Below are positions 26,276 through 35,050 of a DNA stretch of 64,000 bases, piece after piece. Positions within the stretch are counted from its first letter, which is position 1. Every line of letters starts with the position of its first letter. The stretch is taken from contig NZ_SISG01000001.1 in NCBI RefSeq assembly GCF_004310685.1, forward strand, positions 248,001-312,000. The letters run 5' to 3'. A program made the position numbers and the translations under genes. The stretch comes from Glaciihabitans arcticus (GTDB lineage Bacteria > Actinomycetota > Actinomycetes > Actinomycetales > Microbacteriaceae). The notes under the pieces were generated by a model, which saw only the letters and a program-made list of their open reading frames with translations, searched no databases and was not told the DNA's origin.

Positions 26276-26931
26276 TCACCGAAACCATCACCCTGCCCGA
26301 TCCGTCCTTACAGCCGCTTGTGCACCCGCTCGACCTGCCGGAGGCCCGGGCGCACTTCCGCTTCGCGTTCTGGATCCGCGCGCTCACCAACCCGGGCACG
26401 GGCCTTGTGCTCGCGGCGCTGGTCTGGTTCCTGGCCGAGAGCTGGGTGGTTCCCGTGGTGGTGTTCCTCTCTCTCGCCGTCATCGGTCACTTCGCCGCGG
26501 CGTGGTCGGACCGCCGGGCGTGGGAGTACATCCCACGCAAGCGCCAGGACACCGAACGGCGCCTTCCGCTCTCGTGGGAGCTGGGCCGCTCGGTCATCTT
26601 CGCCGCACTACTGTCGGTGGGAGTCATGCTGCTGGCGCTGCGGCTCGGCGGTCGGGAGACCGGGGTGCGCGATTACACGCTCGGCTCGGCCGTGGCCGTT
26701 GTCGCCATGATGATTGTGGTGCTCGCGGTTCGTCACTCGAGGGCGGCACTGTTCAGCATTCCGTCGATCGTGGCGCTCGCTGCATCCCTCGCCTTCGCGT
26801 GGTCGTGGATGTCCCGCACCCCCGTCGACCCCTCGATCGTGCTGATGGGCGCTCTGGTTATGCTCGCGGTTGGAGCCGTCGTCGGGGTGGGAAAGTTGAT
26901 CGAGGAGCGCAGAACCGCGGCAACCGCGTAG
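26272..26931 (+). CDS. Hypothetical multi-pass membrane protein
   Basis: A 219-residue protein with about six membrane helices: ALTNPGTGLVLAALVWFLA, WVVPVVVFLSLAVIGHFAA, SVIFAALLSVGVMLLALRL, LGSAVAVVAMMIVVLAV, FSIPSIVALAASLAFAWSW and IVLMGALVMLAVGAVVGVG. It is coupled to the HTH protein upstream. The -10 of the DUF177 promoter overlaps its TAG. No family recognised. Confidence 0.75.
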   Translation: MITETITLPDPSLQPLVHPLDLPEARAHFRFAFWIRALTNPGTGLVLAALVWFLAESWVVPVVVFLSLAVIGHFAAAWSDRRAWEYIPRKRQDTERRLPLSWELGRSVIFAALLSVGVMLLALRLGGRETGVRDYTLGSAVAVVAMMIVVLAVRHSRAALFSIPSIVALAASLAFAWSWMSRTPVDPSIVLMGALVMLAVGAVVGVGKLIEERRTAATA

Positions 26932-26942
26932 AATATCCCCTT

Positions 26943-27524
26943 GTGTCCCATTTCACTCCGACCCTGTACACCGTTCCGGTGTTCGACCTCATGCACCGCC
27001 CCGGCGAGATGCGCGAGCGCGCTCTCGACGTGACGGTCGCAGAGGGCTACGGCAACGCCGTGATCGGAGTTCGCGAGGGTGCCCAGGTGCACCTGGATGT
27101 GCGGCTCGAATCGCTCCACGACGGCATTCTGGTGTCCGCCGATGTCGACACAATCGCGCTCGGCGAGTGCGTTAGATGCCTCGACGACGTCTCTCTGCCG
27201 ATTGAAGTCGAGATTCAGGAACTTTTCGCGTATTCTGTGGACGAAGCTTTTGACTACACGGTTGTCGGCGATCATGTCGACCTGGAACCGTTGGTCAGGG
27301 ATGCGGTAGTGATGTCACTGCCGTTTCAACCGGTCTGCCGGCCGGATTGCCCAGGTCTCGATCCCGAAACGGGTGAGCGTCTGGCCGATTTTCCGGACAG
27401 GAAGCCCCGAGAAGTGATTGACCCGCGATGGTCTGCGCTTGCCGGACTTCAGCTGACTGAACAAGATGTTGAAGGCAGTGCCGTGGCGGATGCCGCCGCT
27501 GCCGATAGAGAGAAGAGAAGCTAA
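26943..27524 (+). CDS. DUF177 (YceD-type) protein
   Basis: A 193-residue protein of the YceD/DUF177 family, which almost always precedes rpmF and is linked to large-subunit rRNA metabolism. The conserved core is [20 protein letters not shown], then [15 protein letters not shown] with two of the family Cys residues. The GTG at 26943 lies eight bases after TAGAAT (26929-26934), so the mRNA is probably leaderless or nearly so. Its TAA overlaps the rpmF ATG by one base. Confidence 0.88.
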   Translation: MSHFTPTLYTVPVFDLMHRPGEMRERALDVTVAEGYGNAVIGVREGAQVHLDVRLESLHDGILVSADVDTIALGECVRCLDDVSLPIEVEIQELFAYSVDEAFDYTVVGDHVDLEPLVRDAVVMSLPFQPVCRPDCPGLDPETGERLADFPDRKPREVIDPRWSALAGLQLTEQDVEGSAVADAAAADREKRS

Positions 27525-27727
27525 TGGCCGTACCGAAGCGCAAGATGTCGCGGGCAAGCACCCGCATGCGCCGTGCACAGTGGAAGGCGACCGCGCCCAC
27601 ACTGGTCAAGACCATCGAGAACGGCAAGACCGTTTACAGCCTCCCGCACCGCGCGAAGGTTGTCGAAGACTCGACCGGCACTCCCCTGTACATGGAGTAC
27701 AAGGGCCGCAAGGTCGCGGACGTATAG
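27524..27727 (+). CDS. rpmF: 50S ribosomal protein L32
   Basis: A 67-residue protein with the L32 hallmark [20 protein letters not shown] and the C-terminal KGRKVADV. The zinc-binding Cys pairs found in many L32 proteins are missing: there is no cysteine at all, so this is the zinc-independent form. Coupled to DUF177 (TAATG). Confidence 0.95.
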   Translation: MAVPKRKMSRASTRMRRAQWKATAPTLVKTIENGKTVYSLPHRAKVVEDSTGTPLYMEYKGRKVADV

Positions 27728-27766
27728 TCCTCCCCATCGTTATGGGCGAGCAGGCCGGTCGGCGCT

Positions 27767-28483
27767 ATGAGTAGCGCGCCGGTCTCTTCGTCGTTAAGCA
27801 ATGCCTTGCCCGATCTCCACGCCATCCTCGGTGTCGAAATCGGCGCCGAGCTGCTCGAGCAGGCTCTCACCCACCGGTCGTGGGCCTACGAACACCCCGG
27901 TTCCCCGCACAACGAGCGCCTCGAGTTCCTCGGCGACTCGATTCTCGGGCAGGCCGTGACGGTCATGCTGTACACCGCACACCCCGACCTCGACGAGGGG
28001 GACCTGGCCAAGCGTCGCGCCTCGCTCGTCTCGAGTGTCGCCCTCGCGGAGGTCGCCCGTCGCATCGGGCTAGGCGAGCACCTGCGCCTCGGTCGCGGTG
28101 AGGAGCTCACCGGCGGTCGCGACAAGTCATCGATTCTCGCCGACACGGTCGAGGCCATCATCGGAGCGTCCTACATCTCCCTCGGTGGGGATGCCGCGAC
28201 CGAACTCGTGCTTCGCCTCATCGTTCCCCTGCTCGACAACCCCGAGCGTTTCGGCGCCGCAATGGATCCGAAGACCAGCCTGCAGGAGCTCTCCACCCGT
28301 CTCGGTCGCGGCCTGCCCACCTACCTCGTGACCGACAGCGGCCCGGACCACTCGAAGCGCTTCCACGCCATCGTGATCCTCGGCTCGGACGAGATCGCCG
28401 CCGGTGACGGTTCCAGCAAGAAGCACGCCGAGATGGCTGCGGCGCTCGAGGCCTGGACGCTGCTCCAGGCCGGCACAGCCTAA
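27767..28483 (+). CDS. rnc: Ribonuclease III
   Basis: A 238-residue double-strand-specific endoribonuclease that processes the rRNA precursor. The catalytic signature is NERLEFLGDSILG near residue 45, with the second acidic site in ILADTVEAIIGA. The C-terminal dsRNA-binding domain (PKTSLQELSTRLGRGLPTYL to GSSKKHAEMAAALEAW) is complete. It is 39 bp after rpmF in the common DUF177-rpmF-rnc-mutM order. Confidence 0.95.
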   Translation: MSSAPVSSSLSNALPDLHAILGVEIGAELLEQALTHRSWAYEHPGSPHNERLEFLGDSILGQAVTVMLYTAHPDLDEGDLAKRRASLVSSVALAEVARRIGLGEHLRLGRGEELTGGRDKSSILADTVEAIIGASYISLGGDAATELVLRLIVPLLDNPERFGAAMDPKTSLQELSTRLGRGLPTYLVTDSGPDHSKRFHAIVILGSDEIAAGDGSSKKHAEMAAALEAWTLLQAGTA

Positions 28484-28493
28484 CCCTTCGTCG

Positions 28494-29381
28494 ATGCCCG
28501 AGCTTCCCGAGGTCGAAGTTGTGCGCGCGGGGCTCGAGCCTGCCGTGACCGGTGCGCGTGTGGCATCCGTGTCGATTCTGGATGCCCGCTCCCTGCGCCG
28601 GCACGCGGGTCCCCCCGAGGATTTCGTGGAGCGCCTGACCGGCAGCACGTTCCTGTCGGCGGAGCGGCGGGGCAAGTTCCTGTGGCTGCCGCTCGTCGAG
28701 GCTGGCACGCCCGTCGGCGCCCCCGAGGCCCTTGTTGTTCACCTCGGCATGAGCGGGCAGGTGCTGCTGCGCGATCGGTTCACGGATGACTCGCTCACCC
28801 GCATCCGCATCGAGCTCGAGCACCCGGATCACGGGCCGCTGCGCCTGAACTTCGTCGACCAGCGGATCTTCGGCTCGATGGCGATCGACACCATGCAGCC
28901 GACTCTGGATGTCGCGGCGCAGCTGGTTCCGTCGCAGGTCGCGCACATCGCTCGCGATCCCCTCGACCCCTCGTTCGACGACGCGCTCTTCTTCACGCGG
29001 TTGCGGAAGCGCAATACCGGGATCAAGCGTGCGCTGCTCGACCAGACTCTCGTCAGCGGAATCGGCAACATCTACGCGGACGAGGCGCTCTGGGCTGCGA
29101 AGATCCACTACGACCAGCCGACCGGGGCTCTCACGCTGCCCCGCGCGAAGCTGCTGCTCGCGGAGGTGCGGTCGGTGCTGATCAAGGCGCTGGCGGAAGG
29201 TGGCACCAGCTTCGATGCCCAGTACGTGAACGTGAACGGCAACTCGGGGTACTTCTCCCACTCGCTGAACGCCTATGGGCAGCAGGGTAAGCCGTGTCCG
29301 CGATGTGGTCGGCCGATCGTGCGCGAGCAGTTCATGAACCGCGGGTCGCACTTCTGCGCGTTCTGCCAGCGGGTCCGCTGA
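28494..29381 (+). CDS. mutM: Formamidopyrimidine-DNA glycosylase
   Basis: Removes 8-oxoguanine and ring-opened purines, then cleaves the abasic site. The 295-residue protein starts MPELPEVEVVRAGLEP, so Pro2 and Glu3 form the catalytic N-terminus after Met removal. Downstream are GSMAIDTMQPTLD, the H2TH region (LLDQTLVSGIGNIYADEALW) and the zinc finger CPRCGRPIVREQF...FCAFCQ. The ATG at 28494 is fixed by that N-terminus. Imperfect tandem repeats follow the stop. Confidence 0.95.
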   Translation: MPELPEVEVVRAGLEPAVTGARVASVSILDARSLRRHAGPPEDFVERLTGSTFLSAERRGKFLWLPLVEAGTPVGAPEALVVHLGMSGQVLLRDRFTDDSLTRIRIELEHPDHGPLRLNFVDQRIFGSMAIDTMQPTLDVAAQLVPSQVAHIARDPLDPSFDDALFFTRLRKRNTGIKRALLDQTLVSGIGNIYADEALWAAKIHYDQPTGALTLPRAKLLLAEVRSVLIKALAEGGTSFDAQYVNVNGNSGYFSHSLNAYGQQGKPCPRCGRPIVREQFMNRGSHFCAFCQRVR

Positions 29382-29382
29382 G

Positions 29383-29480
29383 CGCGAGTCCGCTTGTGCC
29401 ATCAGGTCCGCTCCCGCGAGTCCGCTTTGTGCCACCGGTTCCGCTTCCCGCGAGTCCGCTTTGCGCCACCGGTTCCGCTG
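29383..29480. repeat. Three imperfect tandem repeats after mutM
   Basis: Copies begin at 29383, 29415 and 29449 with CGCGAGTCCGCTT, each followed by TGCCAyCrGkTCCGCT. The unit is 32-34 bp with no spacer sequences. They lie in the gap between convergent mutM and the HNH gene. The origin is unclear. Confidence 0.65.
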
Positions 29481-29514
29481 GCTGCACACCTTCGCAACTG
29501 TGGCTGCCTGATTC

Positions 29515-30852
29515 TCACCGCCGCAGCGCGGTCAGTGCGCGATTCTGTTGGCCGCGGCGCCACGCGCGGGTGGGATCGAGGTGTGCGGGTGCTCGGAAGT
29601 AGGGGACTCCGTTCAGCATCTTGAGGTGGAAGCCTCCGCTGTGGAGGAGTCGATGGTGCGGTGGGCAGAGCAGGACTCCGTTGTCGACGTCCGTGGGACC
29701 GTCGTGGGCTTTCCAGAAGAGTGCGTGGTGGGCGTCTGTCCAGGCGGGTGGCGCGGTGCAGCCCGGGAACGCGCAGCCGCCATCACGGATTGCCAGCGCT
29801 GTTTGTTGTGCGGGGGTGAAGTAGCGTTCGGTTTGTCCGAGGTGGAGCACGGCGCCGCTCTCGTCGATGACGGCCTTGCGGGTGCCTCCCGAGCAGACGA
29901 GTTCATCGATTGAGCTCGCCGCGATGGGCTCGTCCACGTCGTCCAGCCACGCGACACCCGTTCCGGTCTGCAGGTCGTTCTCGCGCACGGTGACGTGGAC
30001 CGCGACGCGAGGTCCGGGACGGGTTGCGTCGGATTGGTGGCCGGCGCGCACGAGTCCCATGAAGACGTCGTGGCCGCGTTGGGCGTTTGTGCGGGTCTCG
30101 AGGTCGGGGGAGGCGGGGTCGATGTCGGATTCGTCGCGGAACCGGGGTGTGATGCGGGGTGAGGCGTAGGCGCCGAAGATGGCGCGAATCTCGGCGAGGT
30201 TGACGCCGGAGGTGTCGAGGGTGACGCGGGCCATGCCGTCGCGTTCGCGCCCGATGCGAAGCGAGCGTTGGGTGTGCAGTCGTTCTTCTCGGGGCAGGGT
30301 GCCGTCAGGGTCGAGGGTGTCGCGCCAGATACGAGCCTGGATCGCGACCAGGTCGGCGGATGATGACAGTGCCTGATCGACGAGTGCGGTCTCGGCGGTG
30401 GCGAGGTCGTCGACGGAGCAGGAGGGTGCCGCCTGTTCGAGGTTGTGGGTGATCACTCTCGCCACATCGATCCCGATCTCGCCGCAACCCACTGCGGCGG
30501 CCACTCGCGGATAGAGGGCAAGGAGCGGGGTGCCGTCGAGGGTGGCGCGTGGGGCGATCATCCGCCCGACCGTGAGCCGCGAAGCGATCGACGACGCCGA
30601 CGCGCGGGTGAGCTGCTCAACCAGGTGCGAGGCGCGGGCGTGGCCCATGCGGCGGGATAGCCCCTCCGGTCCCAGCTCGATGCGGGAGCGCGCCTCGACC
30701 TCCGCCGCGGCCGTGACCCTCAAGGCGTCAGCGAGTCGGCCGAGCTCTTCCGCGTAGCTGACGCGGGTCAGCAGATCGCCATCTCGAAGCACACCGACGG
30801 GCTCGGCAGCGAGTGCTGCGAGCTGGTCGAGAAGTGTGCCGGTGTGGGTCAT
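29515..30852 (-). CDS. DUF222 (13E12-type) HNH endonuclease domain protein
   Basis: A 445-residue protein. The N-terminal DUF222 domain (residues 1-330) has the LDGTPLLALYPRVAAAV and LATAETALVDQAL segments. The C-terminal HNH nuclease domain is CAFPGCTAPPAWTDAHHALF, then NGVLLCPPHHRLLHSGGF. Multi-copy family in actinobacteria, also called 13E12 repeats; usually a solitary gene of unknown role, often treated as mobile or recombining. ATG at 30852 is preferred over upstream codons: CATAGT lies six bases before it. Confidence 0.9.
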   Translation of the reverse strand: MTHTGTLLDQLAALAAEPVGVLRDGDLLTRVSYAEELGRLADALRVTAAAEVEARSRIELGPEGLSRRMGHARASHLVEQLTRASASSIASRLTVGRMIAPRATLDGTPLLALYPRVAAAVGCGEIGIDVARVITHNLEQAAPSCSVDDLATAETALVDQALSSSADLVAIQARIWRDTLDPDGTLPREERLHTQRSLRIGRERDGMARVTLDTSGVNLAEIRAIFGAYASPRITPRFRDESDIDPASPDLETRTNAQRGHDVFMGLVRAGHQSDATRPGPRVAVHVTVRENDLQTGTGVAWLDDVDEPIAASSIDELVCSGGTRKAVIDESGAVLHLGQTERYFTPAQQTALAIRDGGCAFPGCTAPPAWTDAHHALFWKAHDGPTDVDNGVLLCPPHHRLLHSGGFHLKMLNGVPYFRAPAHLDPTRAWRRGQQNRALTALRR

Positions 30853-31105
30853 GACGGAACTATGGCAACGGCCACCGACATTGAGTAAAGCATCCCTGAC
30901 CAGCACAAAAAAATGTGGAAAGCCTCGGTTCAACCCGCATTGTGGAGGACAAGATGGCACACGATGAGACGCCCTACGGCAGGCGTCAGTGACCGTCAGC
31001 GCGTGGGGTGGCGACTGGGGCGGGGGATCAGACCCGCGCGTCGGTCGCTAATCCACACACCGAGCCGACAGCGCCGAACCGACCTCAAACAGAGCCGCCG
31101 AGAAC

Positions 31106-31792
31106 CTAGAGCGAGCGCAGAACCGCAACAACCTTGCCGAGCACATCGGCGTAGTCGCCGAGGATGGGCGCGAACTGGCTGTTGCGCGGCAGCAGCCAGG
31201 TGTGGCCGTCGCGCTGCTGGAACACCTTCACGGTTGCCTCGTTGTCGAGCATGGCCGCGACGATGTCACCGTTCTCCGCGGTCTTCTGCTGGCGTACGAC
31301 GATCCAGTCACCGTCGCAGATCGCGGCGTCGATCATCGAGTCTCCGACGACCTTGAGCATAAAGAGCTCGCCCTTGCCCACCAGCTGGCGCGGCAGCGGG
31401 AAGACCTCATCCACCTGCTGCTCCGCTGTGATCGGGATGCCGGCGGCAATGCGACCTACGAGCGGCACCATGGCGGCGTCGCCAACAGGGGTGCTGTTCT
31501 CGAAGTCCTCGGACTGCGAGGGCAGTTCGATGAGGATCTCGAGCGCACGCGGACGGTTGGGGTCGCGTCGCAGGTAGCCGCTCAGCTCCAGCTGGTTGAG
31601 CTGGTGGGTCACGCTCGAGAGGGAGGCGAGGCCGACGGCATCACCGATCTCACGCATGCTCGGCGGGTAACCCTGGCTGGACACTGCGCGCTGGATGACC
31701 TCGAGGATCGCCATCTGCTTCTCGCTCAGGCTTTTGCGGCGACGCGTGCCGGGGCGCTCGGAAGCCGCTTCGGTGTTGTCGATGTCGGCCAT
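31106..31792 (-). CDS. lexA: LexA repressor
   Basis: Represses the SOS regulon and self-cleaves when RecA is activated. In the 228-residue protein the winged HTH is at residues 40-75 ([20 protein letters not shown]), the cleavage site is Ala117-Gly118 in GRIAAGIP, and the catalytic pair is Ser152 (VVGDSMIDA) and Lys189 (EATVKV). GGAGGG precedes the ATG. Two SOS-type boxes lie in the divergent spacer, one for lexA itself and one for the LysM gene. Confidence 0.97.
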   Translation of the reverse strand: MADIDNTEAASERPGTRRRKSLSEKQMAILEVIQRAVSSQGYPPSMREIGDAVGLASLSSVTHQLNQLELSGYLRRDPNRPRALEILIELPSQSEDFENSTPVGDAAMVPLVGRIAAGIPITAEQQVDEVFPLPRQLVGKGELFMLKVVGDSMIDAAICDGDWIVVRQQKTAENGDIVAAMLDNEATVKVFQQRDGHTWLLPRNSQFAPILGDYADVLGKVVAVLRSL

Positions 31793-31868
31793 GAGCCCTC
31801 CAATGTCAGTGGGTGCTGGTTACGTATGAACCAGACATTCGAAACAATATCTGCCTTCAGGCCGATAA

Positions 31869-31884
31869 ACAAACACCTGTTCGA
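31869..31884. promoter_or_regulatory. SOS box, lexA side
   Basis: ACAAACACCTGTTCGA fits the actinobacterial LexA consensus TCGAAC-N4-GTTCGA: the right half is exact and the left half matches 4 of 6. It is 77 bp upstream of the lexA ATG. Confidence 0.6.
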
Positions 31885-31942
31885 GTGTGTCGGACCAGAA
31901 GTTATCCACATCTTCGAATATCGGCTTGCATTTCGCCGTGAT

Positions 31943-31958
31943 TCGAAGGTATGTTCGG
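31943..31958. promoter_or_regulatory. SOS box, LysM-gene side
   Basis: TCGAAGGTATGTTCGG matches TCGAAC-N4-GTTCGA in 10 of 12 defined positions. It lies 165 bp upstream of the LysM ATG, so the transcript would carry a long leader with the hairpin at 32010-32047. Confidence 0.7.
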
Positions 31959-32009
31959 AACAGAGGTTCTAGGGAATCGCCACACAGCCTTCCTTAGCTC
32001 CTCGACCAC

Positions 32010-32047
32010 TTCGTATCCGGCACTCCCGGCCGAGTGCCGGATACGAA
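32010..32047 (+). promoter_or_regulatory. Perfect 16-bp hairpin in the leader of the LysM gene
   Basis: TTCGTATCCGGCACTC (32010-32025) is exactly complementary to GAGTGCCGGATACGAA (32032-32047) across a six-base loop. It lies between the SOS box and the LysM ribosome-binding site. It may be an attenuator, an RNase III target or a protein site; the following ATATTT is too short for a clear terminator. Confidence 0.7.
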
Positions 32048-32122
32048 TATTTCGACCCAGATTGATTCGAGCGTCAGACAGCGCCTCACACAGGCAGCCA
32101 GCAGCAGGTAAGGGAGAAGCAC

Positions 32123-32530
32123 ATGAGCGCAGTAGCCGAGTTCGCACCAACCGCCGTGTCGGCGCGTTCGCACATCAACGCCGCACCCGTGCTCGCACCT
32201 GCTGCCCAGCCCCGCTCTGCTGCCCAGCCCCGCCTCCGCATCACGCGCCGCGGTCGTGCCGTGCTGATGACGCTCATCGCCATCCCGATCGTGATCGCCG
32301 CCCTGTTTTTCGCCCTCAACGGCGGGGGAGCGATGGCCGGCAACGGTGCAGGCGTCGCGCTCGAGCAGGTCACGATCGAACCCGGCCAGACCCTGTGGGG
32401 CCTCGCCGAGCAGTACGCGCCGCACAGCGACCCTCGCGACTTCGTCGCCGACGTCGTGAACCTCAACGGCATCGTCGACGTGCTCGAGGCCGGCCAGGTC
32501 GTCGACATCCCAGCGCAGTACACGAACTAG
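32123..32530 (+). CDS. SOS-linked LysM membrane protein, probable cell-division inhibitor
   Basis: A 135-residue protein. An Ala-rich cytoplasmic tail (1-45) is followed by one membrane helix (VLMTLIAIPIVIAALFFAL) and an external LysM domain (VTIEPGQTLWGLAEQYAPHS to LEAGQVVDIPA). Small one-helix LysM proteins divergent from lexA include YneA of Bacillus and Rv2719c of Mycobacterium, which stop division during DNA damage. The SOS box at 31943 fits that role. AAGGGAG precedes the ATG. Functional assignment is by context and layout, not by strong sequence identity. Confidence 0.8.
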   Translation: MSAVAEFAPTAVSARSHINAAPVLAPAAQPRSAAQPRLRITRRGRAVLMTLIAIPIVIAALFFALNGGGAMAGNGAGVALEQVTIEPGQTLWGLAEQYAPHSDPRDFVADVVNLNGIVDVLEAGQVVDIPAQYTN

Positions 32531-32544
32531 CGCAGTACACGAAC
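32512..32544. repeat. Short direct repeat across the LysM stop codon
   Basis: AGCGCAGTACACGAAC occurs at 32512-32527 and again at 32529-32544, one base apart, with a decayed third copy to about 32577. The first copy encodes the last residues, so the duplication may have changed the C-terminus or the 3' end. Confidence 0.6.
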
Positions 32545-32602
32545 GGGATCAGCACGCGAACGAGCGCAGTGCACCCGCTAACCCAGCCCATAGGCTGGTC
32601 GG

Positions 32603-33688
32603 GTGGCTGACTTCTCCCAACTTCCCATTCGTGATGACCTGCGTGGACTGACGCCTTACGGCGCGCCGCAGAACACCGTGCGCGTCGCGCTCAACGTCAA
32701 CGAGAACACGCACCCGATCCCCGAAGACGTCGCCCGCGACATCGTGGAATCGATCGCAGGCGCCATCCTCACCGTCAACCGCTACCCCGACCGCGAGTTC
32801 ACCGAACTGCGGGAGAGCCTCGCGCGATACCTCAACGAAGAAACCCCCGACGCACAGCTCGGCGCTGACCACATCTGGGCGGCCAACGGATCCAACGAGG
32901 TGCTGCAGCAGATCCTGCAGGCCTTCGGCGGTCCCGGACGTACCGTGCTCGGCTTCCCGCCCACCTACTCAATGCACTCGATCATCTCCGCGGGCACAGG
33001 AACCCAGTGGATCGCCGGGGAGCGCGACGAGCAGTACACGCTCACCCCCGAGACGGTGACCCGTTGGATCGAGCAGACCGACCCCGATCTCGTGTTTCTC
33101 TGCTCTCCGAACAACCCCACCGGAACACCGCTCAGCCTCGAGACCATCGAGGCCGCCTATGCGGCCTCCCGAGGCATTGTTGTCGTCGACGAGGCCTACG
33201 CCGAATTCGCCCCCAGCGAGCTGCCCACAGCCGTGAGCCTGCTCGAGGGGCGCGAGCGCCTCATCGTGAGCCGCACCATGAGCAAGGCCTTCGCTTTCGC
33301 GGGAGCCCGCGTCGGCTACCTCGCCGCAGACCCGGCCGTCTCCGATGCGCTGCGACTCGTGCGCCTGCCGTACCACTTGTCCGCACTCACCCAGGCGGCC
33401 GCCGTCGCAGCCCTGCGGCACGCGCCCGAGATGCTCGCCATGGTCGGCGACATCCGTGAGCAGCGTGACCGCCTCATCGTCGAACTCGAGAAGCTAGGCT
33501 ACGCGCCGCTGCCCAGCTGGTCCAACTTCGTGCTGTTCGGCGGGGTTGACGACCCGAACGCCGTGTTCGAGGCCCTGCTCGAGCAGGACATCCTGATTCG
33601 GGATGTCGGCATCCCGAACCACCTGCGCGTCACCGCCGGGACCGCGGCCGAGACGACGGTGTTCCTCGAGGCTCTTGCGCGACTCTGA
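32603..33688 (+). CDS. hisC: Histidinol-phosphate aminotransferase
   Basis: PLP enzyme converting imidazole-acetol phosphate to histidinol phosphate. The 361-residue protein has ALNVNENTHPIPEDV, RYPDREFTELRESLARYL, FLCSPNNPTGTPLS, VVDEAYAEFAPSE and the PLP lysine in VSRTMSKAFAFAGARVGYL. The GTG at 32603 has TAGGCT (32591-32596) exactly six bases upstream, so the start is probably leaderless. First of a his gene run; hisD is not in the window. Confidence 0.95.
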   Translation: MADFSQLPIRDDLRGLTPYGAPQNTVRVALNVNENTHPIPEDVARDIVESIAGAILTVNRYPDREFTELRESLARYLNEETPDAQLGADHIWAANGSNEVLQQILQAFGGPGRTVLGFPPTYSMHSIISAGTGTQWIAGERDEQYTLTPETVTRWIEQTDPDLVFLCSPNNPTGTPLSLETIEAAYAASRGIVVVDEAYAEFAPSELPTAVSLLEGRERLIVSRTMSKAFAFAGARVGYLAADPAVSDALRLVRLPYHLSALTQAAAVAALRHAPEMLAMVGDIREQRDRLIVELEKLGYAPLPSWSNFVLFGGVDDPNAVFEALLEQDILIRDVGIPNHLRVTAGTAAETTVFLEALARL

Positions 33689-33719
33689 GCAGCTCGCCCG
33701 GCCCGCCTAAGATTGGGGC

Positions 33720-34328
33720 ATGAGCACCGAGCCCCGCGTCGCCCGAATCCAGCGTGAGACGAGCGAGTCCAGCATCGAGCTGTCGATCAACCTCGACGGC
33801 ACCGGAACGTCCGACATCGAGACGTCGGTGCCCTTCTACAACCACCTTCTGACCGCGTTCGCCAAGCACTCGCTCGTTGATCTGACCGTGCGCGCGACAG
33901 GTGACACCGACATCGACGTGCACCACACGGTAGAAGACATCGGCATCGCGCTCGGCACGGCAATCCGCCAGGCCCTCGGCGACAAGTCCGGCATCGCTCG
34001 TTTCGGCGACGCGCTCGTTCCCCTCGACGAGGCCCTGGTGCAGGCGGTGGTGGATGTCTCGGGGCGCCCCTTCCTCGTCCACACGGGTGAGCCGGCCGGG
34101 TTCGAGTTCCACCTCATCGGTGGACACTTCACCGGTTCCATGGTGCGCCACGTCTTCGAGGCGATCGCGTTCAACGCGGGCCTGACCGTACACGTCACCG
34201 TGCTCGGCGGGCGCGACCCGCACCACATCGCCGAAGCTGAGTTCAAGGCATTCGCGCGCGCCTTCCGCCAGGCCGTGCAGCTCGATGCCCGCGTCAGCGG
34301 CATCCCGTCGACAAAGGGAAAGCTGTGA
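33720..34328 (+). CDS. hisB: Imidazoleglycerol-phosphate dehydratase
   Basis: A 202-residue single-function HisB (no phosphatase domain, as usual in actinobacteria). The metal-binding motifs are [35 protein letters not shown] and the repeated half with [15 protein letters not shown] and [23 protein letters not shown] (33708-33713) ends six bases before the ATG, so it has its own probable leaderless promoter after hisC. Confidence 0.96.
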   Translation: MSTEPRVARIQRETSESSIELSINLDGTGTSDIETSVPFYNHLLTAFAKHSLVDLTVRATGDTDIDVHHTVEDIGIALGTAIRQALGDKSGIARFGDALVPLDEALVQAVVDVSGRPFLVHTGEPAGFEFHLIGGHFTGSMVRHVFEAIAFNAGLTVHVTVLGGRDPHHIAEAEFKAFARAFRQAVQLDARVSGIPSTKGKL

Positions 34329-34963
34329 CGGTGGCCTCACCCACCGTTGTTGTGCTCGACTACGGCTCCGGCAACGTGCACTCGGCCGCCAAGGCGCTCG
34401 AGCTGGCCGGCGCCCGCGTCGAGCTGACCGCCGATCGCGATCGCGTGGACGCCGCCGACGGCCTGCTCGTGCCCGGTGTCGGTGCGTTCTCGGCGGTAAT
34501 GGACGCGCTCGCGACAGTGCGCGGTGGTGCGCTCATCGAGCGACGCCTCACCGGATCCCGCCCGGTTCTCGGAATCTGCGTCGGCATGCAGGTGCTGTTC
34601 GAGCACGGTGTCGAGCGCGGCAACGACACACCGGGCCTCGGCGAATGGCCCGGCAGTGTGACCGAGCTCGAAGCGCCGGTGCTGCCGCACATGGGTTGGA
34701 ACACCGTTGAGACCCCCAAGGACACCCGCCTCTTCGCCGGCCTCGAAGACGAGCGCTTCTACTTCGTGCACTCGTTCGCCGCGCAGACCTGGGAGCTCGA
34801 CGTGCAGCCGCCCTTCCCTGCGCCGCTGCTGACCTGGGCCGAACACGGCAGCCGTTTTCTCGCCGCGGTGGAGAACGGCCCGCTGACCGCCACTCAGTTC
34901 CACCCCGAGAAATCGGGCGAACCGGGCATCCGGTTGCTCAAGAATTGGCTTGCCACGCTCTAA
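34325..34963 (+). CDS. hisH: Imidazole glycerol phosphate synthase, glutaminase subunit
   Basis: Class I amidotransferase that feeds ammonia to HisF. In the 212-residue protein the nucleophile Cys is in [14 protein letters not shown], and His/Glu are in [29 protein letters not shown] is the family start. The GTG overlaps the hisB stop by four bases (GTGA). hisF is not in the window and must lie elsewhere. Confidence 0.95.
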   Translation: MTVASPTVVVLDYGSGNVHSAAKALELAGARVELTADRDRVDAADGLLVPGVGAFSAVMDALATVRGGALIERRLTGSRPVLGICVGMQVLFEHGVERGNDTPGLGEWPGSVTELEAPVLPHMGWNTVETPKDTRLFAGLEDERFYFVHSFAAQTWELDVQPPFPAPLLTWAEHGSRFLAAVENGPLTATQFHPEKSGEPGIRLLKNWLATL

Positions 34964-35050
34964 CGGCGCGCAATCGGCGTAGCGTGAGTGCCGGTACTAT
35001 CGATTGTTTGTCCGCGGAACAACGCGTACCGGTTAGAAGAAAGAACGGCA

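Noticed and set aside
29383-29480. Possible mini CRISPR array
   Set aside because: The units follow each other with no unique spacers and unequal length, and no cas gene is present.
29515-30852. HNH protein as part of a group II intron or mobile element
   Set aside because: No intron RNA structure, terminal repeats or partner genes; DUF222/HNH proteins are ordinary solitary genes in this lineage.
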